Shown here: in pieces, positions 7,101 through 15,398 of the stretch | Layout: every line of letters starts with the position of its first letter | How positions within the stretch are numbered: the first letter of the stretch is position 1 | Origin: DRGV01 sp018903055 [NCBI: bacterium] | GTDB lineage: Bacteria; UBP18; UBA7526 | DNA: 15,692 nucleotides | NCBI GenBank assembly: GCA_018903055.1 | Contig: JAHIPW010000072.1 | Location: forward strand, 1 to 15,692 | Direction of reading: 5' to 3' | Program-made: the position numbers and the translations under genes | The notes under the pieces: generated by a model | Told to the model about the DNA's origin: nothing | The model's database searches: none | Seen by the model: the letters and a program-made list of their open reading frames with translations, nothing else

Positions 7101-10100
7101 AAGAGAGGAGATCGAGAGAATAGAAGAGGTGCTGAAGAAAAAGATAGAGACTATTCGCAAGAAGAGGGACCGGGACCTGGAGAGGGCTAAGAAGGGAGAT
7201 GAGCTTTCCAGTGGGATTCTAAAGATGGTCAAGATCTTTGTGGCCAAGAAGAGAAAGCTCTCTGTTGGAGATAAGATCGCTGGAAGGCATGGGAATAAAG
7301 GGGTCATCGCCAAGATCCTGCCTGAGGAGGACATGCCCTATCTTGCGGATGGTACCCCGGTCGAGATACTCTTAAACCCTCTTGGCGTTCCTTCAAGGAT
7401 GAATGTGGGACAGATACTGGAGACCCACCTGGGCTGGGCGGCCCAGGTCTTAGGAATGAAGATCGTCTCCCCGGTCTTCGATGGGGCGAGAGAGGGGGAG
7501 ATCAAGAGGCTTTTGAAAAAGGCCGGCCTTCCAGAGAATGGGAAGATCATACTCTATGATGGAAGAAGTGGCGAGCCCTTCGATCAAGAGGTCACGGTGG
7601 GCTATATCTATATGATGAAGCTCGCCCACCTAGTGGCAGATAAGATCCATGCTCGGGCCATAGGCCCCTACTCCCTGGTCACCCAGCAGCCCTTAGGAGG
7701 AAAGGCCCAGTTCGGAGGACAGAGGTTTGGGGAGATGGAGGTTTGGGCTCTGGAGGCTTATGGAGCTGCTTATACCCTGCAAGAGATGCTCACCGTGAAG
7801 AGTGATGATATTGAAGGGAGGACGAAGATATACGAGGCCATCGTCAAGGGAGAGGACGCCCTTCCCCCCACCCTCCCAGAGTCTTTTAATGTCTTAGTCA
7901 AGGAGCTCATGGGACTGAGCCTGGATGTGGAGCTTGAGAGGAGGAAGGGAGCTCCCACAGTCCCTGCCTCGTCCCCGCCTGCCGCCCGCCTGTCGGACGG
8001 ACAGGGACGGGCAGGGGCCGACAAGTCGGCAGACAGGTATGATGCCATAAGGGTCAAACTCGCTTCGCCCGAGGTCATCAGATCCTGGAGCCATGGAGAG
8101 GTCAAGAAGCCAGAGACCATAAATTATAGGACCTTCAGATCGGAGAGGGATGGTCTATTCTGTGAAAGGATCTTCGGTCCCACCAAGGATTATGAATGCT
8201 ACTGTGGGAAGTATAAGAGAGTGAGGCATGCCGGGATAGTCTGTGATAGGTGTGGAGTAGAAATTACCCTAAGTCGGGTGAGGAGGAGCAGGATGGGTCA
8301 CATTGAACTGGCTACCCCCCTCTCCCACATCTGGTACTTCAAGGGTCTACCTAGTAGGATGGGAGCTCTTCTCGGGTTAACCCAGCGCCAGTTAGAGAAA
8401 GTCCTCTACTATGAGGAGTATATCATCACCGATTCCGGAATGACTAAACTAACCAAGAAGAAACTCCTGACTGAGGAGGAGTACCAGGATTATAAAAAGA
8501 AGTATGGAACCTCCTTCAAGGCCGGGATGGGAGGAGAGGCCATCAGGAAGTTACTGGAGGAGCTGGACTTAACAGCTATTACCAAGGAGATCAGGAATGA
8601 TATGAGAAGGACTACCTCAGCCCAAAAGAGGATAAAGCTCGCCAAGAGGTTAAAGATCGTGGAGTCCTTTCTGGCAAGCGGGAATAGGCCGGAGTGGATG
8701 ATTTCCACCCTCCTTCCCGTCATCCCCCCGGACCTCAGGCCCTTAGTTCCCTTAGATGGAGGAAGGTTTGCCACCAGCGACTTAAATGATCTCTATCGCC
8801 GGGTAATCAACAGGAATAATAGATTGAAGAGACTGATGGAGCTCAGGGCTCCAGAGGTTATTGTAAGGAATGAGAAGAGGATGCTCCAGGAAGCAATGGA
8901 TGCTTTATTTGACAATGGAAGAAGGGGAAGGGTAGTTAAGGGTGCTGGGGGAAGACCCCTGAAAGCATTATCCGATATGCTGAAGGGAAAGCAGGGAAGG
9001 TTCAGGCAGAACCTATTGGGCAAGAGGGTCGACTATTCGGGCAGGTCAGTCATTGTTGTTGGTCCCGAGCTCAAGCTCCACCAGTGTGGACTGCCCAAAA
9101 AGATGGCCCTGGAACTCTTCGAACCCTTTATCATCAAAAGACTAAAGGAGAAAGGATACGTTGCCTCCATTAAAGGAGCCAAGAAGCTCCTGGACCAGGA
9201 GACCAGTGAGGTCTGGGACATATTGGAGGAGATAATCTCAGGGCATCCCATACTCCTAAATCGGGCCCCCACTCTGCACCGCCAGGGGATCCAGGCTTTT
9301 GAGCCGGTGTTAGTGGAAGGAAATGCCATCAGAATACATCCCTTAGTCTGTGTGGCCTTCAATGCCGACTTCGATGGAGACCAGATGGCGGTCCATGTCC
9401 CATTATCGGCTGAAGCCCAGCTCGAGACCCGGCTCTTAATACTCGCCCCAAATAATATTCTATCCACATCCAATGGGAAACCCCTAGTTACTCCCACTCA
9501 GGACATGGTCCTGGGCCTGTGCTATCTCACTAAAGAGCTGCCGGGCGAGAAGGGGGAGGGAAAAAGATTTTCAAGTTGTGAGGAGGTCCTCATCGCCTAT
9601 GACCAGGGAGAGTCTTCCTTGCATGCCCGGATAAAGGTGAGGATAGAAGGCAAGATGGTAGATACTACCTGTGGCCGGGTGATCTTCAACCAAATACTAC
9701 CAGAGGAGCTCAGGTTCATAAATAAGGAGATAACGAAGAAGGATCTTGTCGACCTCATCCTCTCCTGCTTCCGGAGATTGGGGCGCTATAAAACCATCCT
9801 TCTCTTAGACGACCTCAAAGAGTTAGGCTTCAAGTTTGCCACCAAGGCCGGGACCTCTATCGGTCTGGATGATATGGCAGTACCCCAGGAGAAGAGAGAG
9901 CTTTTGGAAAGGGCCAAGAGCGCGGTATTAAAGGTGGAGTCTGAGTATAAGAATGGGATTATAACCGATGGCGAGAGATATAACAAGGTTATCGATATCT
10001 GGACCCATACCACGGATAAGGTGGCAGAGAAGATGATTGTGGGATTGAGGGTGCCACCAAGGAGGGGGACGAAGTTCAACCCCATCCTGATGATGGCTGA

Positions 10101-12024
10101 CTCTGGAGCCCGGGGATCTAAGGAACAGGTGAGGCAATTAGCGGGTATGAGGGGACTCATGGCCAAGCCGAGCGGAGAGATTATAGAATCCCCCATCACG
10201 GCCAACTTCCGGGAAGGATTAGCTGTTTTGGAGTACTTCATATCAGCCCATGGAGCGCGGAAGGGATTGGCCGATACTGCCCTGAAGACCGCGGACTCTG
10301 GATATCTCACCAGGAGATTGGTAGACGTTGCCCAGGAGATGATTGTCACTCAAGAGGATTGTGAAACGCTCAATGGGATTACTCTGGGCCCCATACTGGA
10401 GGGGGGGGAGATCATCGTCTCCCTTGAGGATCGGATCATTGGGAGGGTGGCTCAGGAAGATATCACCATCCCCAGACTGGGCGATCTCATTGTGAAAAAG
10501 AATGGGGAGATTACAGAGGAGAAAGCAAAAATCATTGAGGATGCGGGAATAGATGAAGTCAAGGTGCGAAGCGCCCTAACCTGTGAGGCAAGATATGGAA
10601 TCTGCCAAAAGTGCTATGGAAGAAACCTATCTACGGGAAGGATGGTTGACTTAGGGGAGACAGTAGGGGTCATTGCCGCTCAATCCATTGGTGAGCCAGG
10701 AACCCAGCTCACCATGAGGACCTTCCATATCGGAGGAACGGCATCCCGGGTCATTGCCCAATCGAAGATCTTAGCCAAGGAAGAAGGAAGTATAAAGTAT
10801 CATAACCTGAGGACCGTAGTGAATAAGGATAAAGAGGTTGTGGTCTTAAACCGTAATGGAAGGATAAGTCTCTTGAATAAAGAAGGGGAAGAGATCCAGA
10901 CCCAGGTGGCTTTCTATGGAGCCATACTGAAAGAGAAGGAGGGGAAGAAAGTAAAGAAAGGGGCACTCCTCGTGGAGTGGGATCCCTACACCCGACCTCT
11001 ATTGACGGAGGTGGAGGGCGAAGTGTGCTTCTCAGATGTTATCAAGGGAGTGACCATGAGAGAGGAACGCGATAGGTCTACGGGCCATACCGGAAGGGTG
11101 ATCATCGATCATCGTCATACTCAGCTCCATCCGGAGATCATCATTAAAGACAAGGCAGGCAAGATTATCGATAGATACACGGTACTGACCGGGGCCCACA
11201 TCACGGCGAAACCTGGCGATTGGGTCACTCCTGGAGAGATTCTAGCCAAGCTCCCCAGGGAGATAATGAAGACCAAGGATATCACTGGTGGACTTCCTCG
11301 GATAGCCGAGCTCTTCGAGGCTCGGAAGCCGAAGGAGCCGGCCATCATCACAGAGATCGATGGGGTAGTCAAGTTTGGAGAGTCGATTAGAGGGATGAGG
11401 AGGATCATCGTAGAAGCGGAGACAGAGAGTCGGGAGTACTTCATCCCCCAGGGGAAGCATTTAAGAGTCTATGAGGGGGATTTGGTGAGGGCCGGGGATA
11501 GGTTGATGTCCGGTCCCGTCATTCTTCATGACATATTGAGAGTCAAAGGAGATAAGGAGCTTCAGGATTACCTGGTAAGCGAGATCCAGGAGGTCTACAG
11601 GTTACAGGGTGTGGAGATAAATGATAAGCATGTGGAGATCATTGTTCGCCAGATGCTCAAAAAAATAAGGATCATAGATCCTGGAGACACCAGGTTCTTG
11701 GCAGGTGAAGCCATAGATCGGACCAGGTTCCGGGAGGAGAATGAGAGGGTATTGAAGGGAAAGAAGAGACCGGCTACTGCCCAACCCATCCTTTTAGGGA
11801 TAACCAAAGCCGCTCTGGCAACAGAGTCCTTCATCTCTGCGGCCAGTTTTCAGGAGACGACCAGGGTATTGACTGAGGCTGGAGCAAGTGGGAAGAGAGA
11901 TGAATTACGGGGCCTGAAGGAGAATGTCATTATGGGCCACCTCATACCAGCCGGAACCGGCCTCTCTGCTTACCAAGAAATAGAACTGGTAAAAAAAGTG
12001 AATAATGAACAGTCAGTTGGTTAG
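4156..12024 (+). CDS. rpoBC: Fused DNA-directed RNA polymerase beta-beta' subunit
   Basis: One frame of 2622 codons holds full-length beta (residues 1 to ~1264) and beta' (~1295 to 2622), joined by a ~30-residue linker rich in Pro, Ala, Gly and Ser. In beta, the rifampicin region ([15 protein letters not shown] at 511-525, H530, R533, S535, L537) has the sensitive-type residues, [10 protein letters not shown] follows, E815-D816 lie in GYNFED, and K1040/K1048 lie in [12 protein letters not shown]. Residues ~248-343 hold two similar modules. In beta', zinc site 1 is C1348, C1350, C1363 and C1366; NADFDGDQ (1736-1743) supplies the catalytic Mg-binding D1738, D1740 and D1742; zinc site 2 is C2069, C2143, C2150 and C2153; the trigger loop has M2187, R2188 and H2191. 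A ~175-residue insertion follows (SI3 type), before [16 protein letters not shown] at 2375. No canonical in-frame start codon exists near the beta' N-terminus. The C-terminal residues EQSVG and the stop lie in a repeat. Such fusions are known in Helicobacter and Wolbachia relatives. Confidence 0.97.
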   Translation: MKKMSFAKIPEVLEIPNLIDIQKKSYEEFLQPGKSPLSRKPQGLEAIFNEIFPINAAKGLSSLEFASYRLEEPKYNIKECLDRGLTYDLPLKATFRLVIREEESGTGGQLREIKEEEVYLGEIPLMTPQGTFIINGAQRVVVSQLHRSPGVVYGFSIHPNGKHLYSCRIISYRGGWLEFELDVNDLVYARIDRKRKILATTLLRALGYQKDEEILSLFYPTRELNVEAPPKILKVKGPRFSRALGMMAIRTIGNRQTGEKIIEAGEKITQPLIGKIQQAEIKEIEVTSPLAKLPKALGQILAREVIDKRTGEIILSANQEITPASLDKMVKAGIEKVRTVVVDKVMTNLAIKYTLEKDSATTEREALIEIYRRLRPGEPPSAEGAKRLLERLFFDKKRYDLAKVGRYKINKKLGLNISMSQRALTKEDIVGTIRYLVDLRYGKGSIDDIDHLGNRRIRSVGELLSNQVRIGFLRMERGIRERISLMDVKSAMPHNLINANPLVASIRDFFGRSQLSQFMDQTNPLAGLTHKRRLSALGPGGLSRERAGFEVRDVHHTHYGRMCPVETPEGPNIGLINSLATYAKVNEFGLIESPYRKVEKGRVTERIEYLSADKEDEYIIAQANARLDSKGYFLDERVSSRRRGDFPKVTPSEIDYMDISPKQLVSISAGLVPFLEHDDANRALMGSNMQRQAVPLLVPEAPLVGTGIEERAAQDSGAVVSAQRGGVVEEVDADKIIIRIEEPSFDLETHDSYFLDKFIRSNQDTCIHQKPIVKVGQRVKRGEIIADGSAVDKGELALGRNILVAFMPWEGYNFEDAILISERVVKDDKFTSIHIEKYELLARDTKLGKEEITRDIPNVAEEVLADLDEEGIVRIGATVRPGDILIGKVTPKGETDLSAEEKLLRAIFGEKAAEVRDASLRFPPGDEGIVVDVKVFSRKKRPKTKKEKEAQFIELERIRREAEREIKRFSQEAKRGIKRLKRREEIERIEEVLKKKIETIRKKRDRDLERAKKGDELSSGILKMVKIFVAKKRKLSVGDKIAGRHGNKGVIAKILPEEDMPYLADGTPVEILLNPLGVPSRMNVGQILETHLGWAAQVLGMKIVSPVFDGAREGEIKRLLKKAGLPENGKIILYDGRSGEPFDQEVTVGYIYMMKLAHLVADKIHARAIGPYSLVTQQPLGGKAQFGGQRFGEMEVWALEAYGAAYTLQEMLTVKSDDIEGRTKIYEAIVKGEDALPPTLPESFNVLVKELMGLSLDVELERRKGAPTVPASSPPAARLSDGQGRAGADKSADRYDAIRVKLASPEVIRSWSHGEVKKPETINYRTFRSERDGLFCERIFGPTKDYECYCGKYKRVRHAGIVCDRCGVEITLSRVRRSRMGHIELATPLSHIWYFKGLPSRMGALLGLTQRQLEKVLYYEEYIITDSGMTKLTKKKLLTEEEYQDYKKKYGTSFKAGMGGEAIRKLLEELDLTAITKEIRNDMRRTTSAQKRIKLAKRLKIVESFLASGNRPEWMISTLLPVIPPDLRPLVPLDGGRFATSDLNDLYRRVINRNNRLKRLMELRAPEVIVRNEKRMLQEAMDALFDNGRRGRVVKGAGGRPLKALSDMLKGKQGRFRQNLLGKRVDYSGRSVIVVGPELKLHQCGLPKKMALELFEPFIIKRLKEKGYVASIKGAKKLLDQETSEVWDILEEIISGHPILLNRAPTLHRQGIQAFEPVLVEGNAIRIHPLVCVAFNADFDGDQMAVHVPLSAEAQLETRLLILAPNNILSTSNGKPLVTPTQDMVLGLCYLTKELPGEKGEGKRFSSCEEVLIAYDQGESSLHARIKVRIEGKMVDTTCGRVIFNQILPEELRFINKEITKKDLVDLILSCFRRLGRYKTILLLDDLKELGFKFATKAGTSIGLDDMAVPQEKRELLERAKSAVLKVESEYKNGIITDGERYNKVIDIWTHTTDKVAEKMIVGLRVPPRRGTKFNPILMMADSGARGSKEQVRQLAGMRGLMAKPSGEIIESPITANFREGLAVLEYFISAHGARKGLADTALKTADSGYLTRRLVDVAQEMIVTQEDCETLNGITLGPILEGGEIIVSLEDRIIGRVAQEDITIPRLGDLIVKKNGEITEEKAKIIEDAGIDEVKVRSALTCEARYGICQKCYGRNLSTGRMVDLGETVGVIAAQSIGEPGTQLTMRTFHIGGTASRVIAQSKILAKEEGSIKYHNLRTVVNKDKEVVVLNRNGRISLLNKEGEEIQTQVAFYGAILKEKEGKKVKKGALLVEWDPYTRPLLTEVEGEVCFSDVIKGVTMREERDRSTGHTGRVIIDHRHTQLHPEIIIKDKAGKIIDRYTVLTGAHITAKPGDWVTPGEILAKLPREIMKTKDITGGLPRIAELFEARKPKEPAIITEIDGVVKFGESIRGMRRIIVEAETESREYFIPQGKHLRVYEGDLVRAGDRLMSGPVILHDILRVKGDKELQDYLVSEIQEVYRLQGVEINDKHVEIIVRQMLKKIRIIDPGDTRFLAGEAIDRTRFREENERVLKGKKRPATAQPILLGITKAALATESFISAASFQETTRVLTEAGASGKRDELRGLKENVIMGHLIPAGTGLSAYQEIELVKKVNNEQSVG
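7963..8037. repeat. GC-rich palindromic element at the beta-beta' junction
   Basis: About 75 bp, near 75% GC by hand count, in a gene close to 50%. It contains CCTGTC (7989-7994)/GACAGG (8000-8005) with outer CCCG/CGGG, CCTGCC (7978-7983)/GGCAGG (8010-8015), and the tight palindrome GCCGAC-AA-GTCGGC (8017-8030). Its ends, CCTGCCT (7963-7969) and AGACAGG (8031-8037), are inverted with one mismatch. The length is a multiple of three by these ends, and the + strand is open through it in the gene's frame. It encodes the linker between the two polymerase subunits. I see no second copy in the window. The boundaries are inferred. Confidence 0.7.
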
Positions 12025-12102
12025 CCAGTTAACCAGTCCACCAGTTAGCCAGTTAATTAAGAAAAAGCAACAAACTGGCAAACCGGAAAACCGGCAAACT
12101 GG
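12025..12102 (+). repeat. CAGTT-word array forming a 34-nt stem-loop, rpoBC-rpsL gap
   Basis: The left arm 12025-12058 repeats CCAGTT at short intervals. The right arm 12069-12102 repeats AAACTGG/AACCGG. They pair at about 24 of 34 positions around a loop at 12059-12068. The left arm begins at the base after the rpoBC stop, and CAGTTGGTTAG of the same type already forms the last codons and stop. It resembles the nusG-rplK structure in word content and in the motif that follows. There is no U-tract. Confidence 0.65.
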
Positions 12103-12112
12103 TAAACTATCC

Positions 12113-12131
12113 GAGCATAGCGAGGTATGAG
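12113..12131 (+). promoter_or_regulatory. Recurrent gap-end motif supplying the rpsL ribosome binding site
   Basis: The stretch 12113-12134 ends in AGCGAGGTATGAGATG. GAGG (12122-12125) is six bases ahead of the rpsL ATG, the same spacing as at rplK, with 20 of 22 identical bases between the two sites. Confidence 0.7.
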
Positions 12132-12503
12132 ATGCCTACAGTAAGTCAACTGATAAGGATGGGAAGGAAGAGGCAGGTGAGAAAAGTCACCACTCCCGGC
12201 CTGAGAGGATCCCCCCAGAAAAGGGGAGTATGTACCAGGGTCTATACCACTACCCCCAAGAAGCCCAACTCTGCTCTCCGAAAGGTAGCCAAGGTTCGCC
12301 TCTCCAATGGTATGGAGGTCACGACCTACATACCGGGGATAGGCCATAACCTGCAGGAGCACTCCATCGTTCTCATTAGGGGAGGGAGGGTGAGGGATTT
12401 ACCGGGAGTGAGATATCACATCATAAGGGGAACTCTGGATACCATAGGAGTGGAGGGAAGAAGAAAGAGTCGTTCCAAGTACGGAGCGAAGAAACCAAAG
12501 TAA
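12132..12503 (+). CDS. rpsL: 30S ribosomal protein uS12
   Basis: 123 residues, normal length. It begins [14 protein letters not shown] and has the decoding-centre loops [18 protein letters not shown] (K43, K44) and [17 protein letters not shown]. uS12 sits at the A-site decoding centre and controls accuracy. K43 is the streptomycin-sensitive type. Position 88, which is Lys in most bacteria, is Arg here (AGG, 12393-12395). K88R is a known streptomycin-resistance substitution in E. coli and Mycobacterium tuberculosis. P91 is retained. The start is fixed by family length and GAGG at 12122-12125. It is the first gene of the str part (rpsL-rpsG-fusA-tuf), here directly behind rpoBC. Confidence 0.97.
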   Translation: MPTVSQLIRMGRKRQVRKVTTPGLRGSPQKRGVCTRVYTTTPKKPNSALRKVAKVRLSNGMEVTTYIPGIGHNLQEHSIVLIRGGRVRDLPGVRYHIIRGTLDTIGVEGRRKSRSKYGAKKPK

Positions 12504-12515
12504 TTAAGGCTACAG

Positions 12516-12559
12516 GCTGCAGGCCTCAGGCCACATGTTTGAAGCCTGAAGCTTGGAGC
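12516..12559 (+). repeat. Imperfect stem-loop in rpsL-rpsG gap (AGGCCTGA family)
   Basis: GCTGCAGGCCTCAGGC (12516-12531) pairs with GCCTGAAGCTTGGAGC (12544-12559) at 13 of 16 positions, with a 12-base loop. The gap (12504-12586) is otherwise short related words and the rpsG Shine-Dalgarno. No U-tract follows. Confidence 0.55.
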
Positions 12560-12586
12560 ATGTGACGCGACTGAAAGGAGCAATCG

Positions 12587-13057
12587 GTGCCTAGAAGAAA
12601 GAGAGTTTTTAAAAGAAAGATACTACCCGATCCCAAGCATAATAGCATCTTGGTGGCGAAGTTCATCAACTATTTAATGTGGGAGGGGAAGAAGTCCTTA
12701 TCCAGATCCATATTCTATGAGGCGCTCGAGATCGTGGGAAAGAAGAGCGGCCAAGATCCCTTGAGCCTCTTCAAGAGGGCCATGGAGAATGCCAGACCCC
12801 TTCTGGAGGTGCGACCGAGAAGGGTAGGAGGAGCTACCTACCAGGTTCCCGGGGATGTCCGGTCAGAGAGAGGAGAAACCTTGGCCAGGCGCTGGATAAT
12901 AAACTTTGCCCGGAAAAGGAAAGAGCATACCATGGCCGAGAGATTGGCGGCAGAACTCTTGGAAGCCTCAAAGAATACTGGCTCAGCGGTAAAGAAAAAA
13001 GAGGATACCCATAGGATGGCAGAGGCCAATAAGGCCTTCGCTCACTATAGATGGTAG
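12587..13057 (+). CDS. rpsG: 30S ribosomal protein uS7 (GTG start)
   Basis: 156 residues, the normal uS7 length. It begins [36 protein letters not shown] and includes [46 protein letters not shown] and [21 protein letters not shown], all close to the family pattern. uS7 nucleates assembly of the 30S head and contacts E-site tRNA and mRNA. The start is GTG at 12587, supported by AAAGGAG at 12574-12580 (spacing six) and by the exact fit of the N-terminus to the family. I see no plausible ATG. It is followed by a 179-base repeat-filled gap before fusA. Confidence 0.96.
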   Translation: MPRRKRVFKRKILPDPKHNSILVAKFINYLMWEGKKSLSRSIFYEALEIVGKKSGQDPLSLFKRAMENARPLLEVRPRRVGGATYQVPGDVRSERGETLARRWIINFARKRKEHTMAERLAAELLEASKNTGSAVKKKEDTHRMAEANKAFAHYRW

Positions 13058-13236
13058 TATGAGAAGTTTACAGGCGGATTAAATTCTAAATCCTAATATC
13101 AAAACTCTAAACAAATTCTAAATTCGAATGTTCAAATGTTCAAAACTGTTTTGGTCATTTGGATTTTGGTCATTTGAAATTGTTTCGGATTTCGGATTTC
13201 GTGCTTCGGATTTTTCGCAGGATGGAATGAGCAAAA
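13058..13236. repeat. AT-rich repeat spacer between rpsG and fusA
   Basis: No gene is supported. It is built of AAATTCTAAAT-type words (13081-13125), then a tight inverted pair CAAATGTTCAAAAC (13133-13146) / GTTTTGGTCATTTG (13148-13161) with 12 of 14 matches. A second GGATTTTGGTCATTTG-like word and TTCGGATTTCGGATTTCG words follow, running up to the fusA start. The word TCGGATTTCG is shared with the spacer before rpoBC. A small open frame across the end of the gap is not convincing. Confidence 0.55.
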
Positions 13237-15294
13237 ATGGCGAGAGAGATACCTTTGGAGAGAATAAGAAATATCGGGATCATGGCCCATATCGATGCCG
13301 GAAAGACTACCACCACAGAACGTATTCTCTACTATACCGGAATAAGCCACAGATTGGGTGAGGTGGACGAGGGGACGGCCACCATGGACTGGATGGTTCA
13401 GGAGAAAGAGAGGGGAATAACCATCACCTCTGCGGCTACTACTTGTTACTGGCGAGATTATAGAATTAACATTATCGATACCCCGGGCCATGTGGACTTC
13501 ACGGTTGAAGTTGAAAGATCCCTGAGGGTCCTGGATGGGGCCATTGCCATCTTCTGTGCTGTGGGAGGAGTGGAACCCCAGTCAGAGACCGTCTGGCATC
13601 AAGCAAGGAAATATGGCATTCCCTGTCTGGCATTTATAAATAAGATGGACAGGACGGGCGCTTCTTTCATAAAAGCAGTAGAGGAGATGAGAGAGAAGCT
13701 CAATACTAATGCACTTCCTGTGCAGATCCCTATTGGAGAAGAGGAAAATTTTAAGGGAGTAATCGACCTAGTTAAGATGAAGGCTATTACCTGGGAAGAA
13801 GAAGATTTGGGAACAAAACCAAGAATAGGAGAGATTCCGTCCGAACTTGTGAAAGAAGCAAGGGAATATAGGGAGAGACTGATTGAAGGAGCGAGCGAGG
13901 CAGATGACAGGTTAATGGAGGAATACTTAAAAGGGGAAGAGATAGGAGAGGAACTACTGAAGCGAGGAATTAGAAAAGGAACCCTGTCTGCCACCCTGAT
14001 TCCGGTATTATGCGGAGCAGCGATCAAGAATAAGGGAATCCAGTCCCTCTTAAATACCATAGTAGACTACCTTCCTTCACCCATTGATATCCAGGCAGTG
14101 GAAGGAATAAATCCTATAGATCAAAATAAAGAAAAGAGAAAAGCTTCTGATTCCGAACCCTTTAGTGCCTTGGCTTTTAAGATTGCCACCGACCCCCATG
14201 TGGGAAATCTTACCTTTTTTCGGGTATATTCGGGAAGCGTGAAGGCTGGTTCCTATATCTATAACGCTTCCCGAGATAAAACAGAAAGGGTGGCAAGAAT
14301 CCTACAGATGCATGCCAATAAACGTCGCAGTAGGGAGGAGGTCTATGCTGGCGATATCGCTGCCTGCATAGGATTGAAGAATACCAAGACCGGGGATACA
14401 TTATGCGATGAGGGAAGACCCATTTGCCTAGAGACCATACACTTTCCCGAGCCAGTAATCTCTGTAGCCATTGAACCTAAGACGAAAAAGGAAGAGGAGA
14501 AACTCAGTGAGTCTTTAGCTAGGTTGGCTGAAGAGGATCCCACCTTCAGGGTGAAGATAGATAAGGAGACCTCTCAGACTATAATTTCTGGTATGGGGGA
14601 ATTACACCTGGAGATCATTATTGATAGATTATTAAGGGAGTTCAAATTGGAGGCCCAGGTAGGCAAGCCCCAGGTGGCCTATAAGGAGACCATTACTAAG
14701 GAAGCAAAAGCAACGGCAAAATTTATCAAACAGACTGGGGGGAGAGGCCAGTATGGAGTGGTTTCTTTAGAGGTTATTCCGAGTGAGGGATTTACTTTTG
14801 AGGATAGGATAAAGGGAGGGGTCATTCCTAAAGAATATATTCCGTCCATAGAAAGAGGAATAAGGGAAGCATGCGAATCAGGAATTTTAGCTGGTTATCC
14901 GGTAATCAATGTTAAAATAATATTATACGATGGTTCATTCCATGAGGTAGACTCCTCTGATATAGCATTCAAGATGGCGGGGTCATTAGCCTTCAAGGAT
15001 GCTGTGAGCAAAGCGAAACCAGTGCTTCTTGAACCAGTAATGAGTATAGAGGTAGTAGTACCCGAGAAGTATCTGGGAGATGTGATTGGAGATTTAAATT
15101 CTCGCAGAGGGAAGATAGAAGAATTGGGCACCAGAGGTAGGGCTAAAACGGTAAAAGCGTTTGTTCCCTTGGGGGAGATGTTTGGCTATGCCACATCTCT
15201 GAGGTCTCTGACCCAGGGAAGGGCAACCCATAGTATGGAGTTTGACCATCATGCCCCGGTACCAGAGAAGATTAGAGAAAGTATGCTAAAATGA
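13237..15294 (+). CDS. fusA: Elongation factor G
   Basis: 685 residues, close to normal length. The GTPase domain has G1 AHIDAGKT (17-24), switch I with [11 protein letters not shown] (58-68), G3 DTPGH (81-85) and G4 NKMD (135-138). Domain II follows ([11 protein letters not shown]). Domain III is [16 protein letters not shown], domain IV starts near [13 protein letters not shown] with the tip region after it, and domain V ends [23 protein letters not shown] drives translocation and, with RRF, ribosome recycling. The ATG gives the canonical [22 protein letters not shown] start but has only a weak, distant purine stretch (AGGATGGAATGAG). Parts of the gene are clearly more AT-rich than rpoBC (30% GC in 14881-14940 by hand). 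Confidence 0.97.
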   Translation: MAREIPLERIRNIGIMAHIDAGKTTTTERILYYTGISHRLGEVDEGTATMDWMVQEKERGITITSAATTCYWRDYRINIIDTPGHVDFTVEVERSLRVLDGAIAIFCAVGGVEPQSETVWHQARKYGIPCLAFINKMDRTGASFIKAVEEMREKLNTNALPVQIPIGEEENFKGVIDLVKMKAITWEEEDLGTKPRIGEIPSELVKEAREYRERLIEGASEADDRLMEEYLKGEEIGEELLKRGIRKGTLSATLIPVLCGAAIKNKGIQSLLNTIVDYLPSPIDIQAVEGINPIDQNKEKRKASDSEPFSALAFKIATDPHVGNLTFFRVYSGSVKAGSYIYNASRDKTERVARILQMHANKRRSREEVYAGDIAACIGLKNTKTGDTLCDEGRPICLETIHFPEPVISVAIEPKTKKEEEKLSESLARLAEEDPTFRVKIDKETSQTIISGMGELHLEIIIDRLLREFKLEAQVGKPQVAYKETITKEAKATAKFIKQTGGRGQYGVVSLEVIPSEGFTFEDRIKGGVIPKEYIPSIERGIREACESGILAGYPVINVKIILYDGSFHEVDSSDIAFKMAGSLAFKDAVSKAKPVLLEPVMSIEVVVPEKYLGDVIGDLNSRRGKIEELGTRGRAKTVKAFVPLGEMFGYATSLRSLTQGRATHSMEFDHHAPVPEKIRESMLK

Positions 15295-15300
15295 AAATAG

Positions 15301-15381
15301 ACACGGATTAACACGGATTTTTTACGGATTAGCACTGATTATCCGTGCTCATCTGTGATTTCCATCTGTGCTCATCCGTGT
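15301..15381. repeat. ACGGAT-family inverted repeat, copy 2, in fusA-tuf gap
   Basis: An 81-bp inverted repeat. ACACGGAT (15301-15308) matches ATCCGTGT (15374-15381) exactly. Inside, ACACGGATT and TTACGGATTAGCAC face ATCCGTGCTCATCTGTG and CATCTGTGCTCATCCGTG. The left half is similar to 659-708 after the tRNA. It starts seven bases after the fusA stop and ends four bases before the tuf Shine-Dalgarno. There is no U-tract. Confidence 0.7.
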
Positions 15382-15384
15382 ATC

Positions 15385-15393
15385 AAAGGAGGT
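15385..15393 (+). promoter_or_regulatory. Strong ribosome binding site of tuf
   Basis: AAAGGAGGT, five bases before the tuf ATG, is one of the two best anti-Shine-Dalgarno matches in the window (the other precedes rplL). It fits a very highly expressed gene. Confidence 0.8.
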
Positions 15394-15398
15394 TTAAA

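Noticed and set aside
7990-7992. In-frame CTG as a non-canonical rpoC start
   Set aside because: There is no Shine-Dalgarno ahead (a C-rich run), and it lies within the palindrome; translation through the fusion is simpler.
8039-8050. ATG-ATG as a separate rpoC start
   Set aside because: Both are in the +1 frame relative to beta' and reach TAA at 8048-8050 at once.
7770-8120. Open frames on the reverse strand across the fusion joint
   Set aside because: They are shadows of rpoBC and of the GC-rich element, which is open in several frames; no recognisable protein or ribosome binding site.
12025-12102. CRISPR array
   Set aside because: The repeated units are 5-10 nt with no uniform spacers; it is a low-complexity inverted repeat.
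13128-13361. Short + strand frame running from the repeat gap into fusA
   Set aside because: It translates repeat words and then fusA out of frame.
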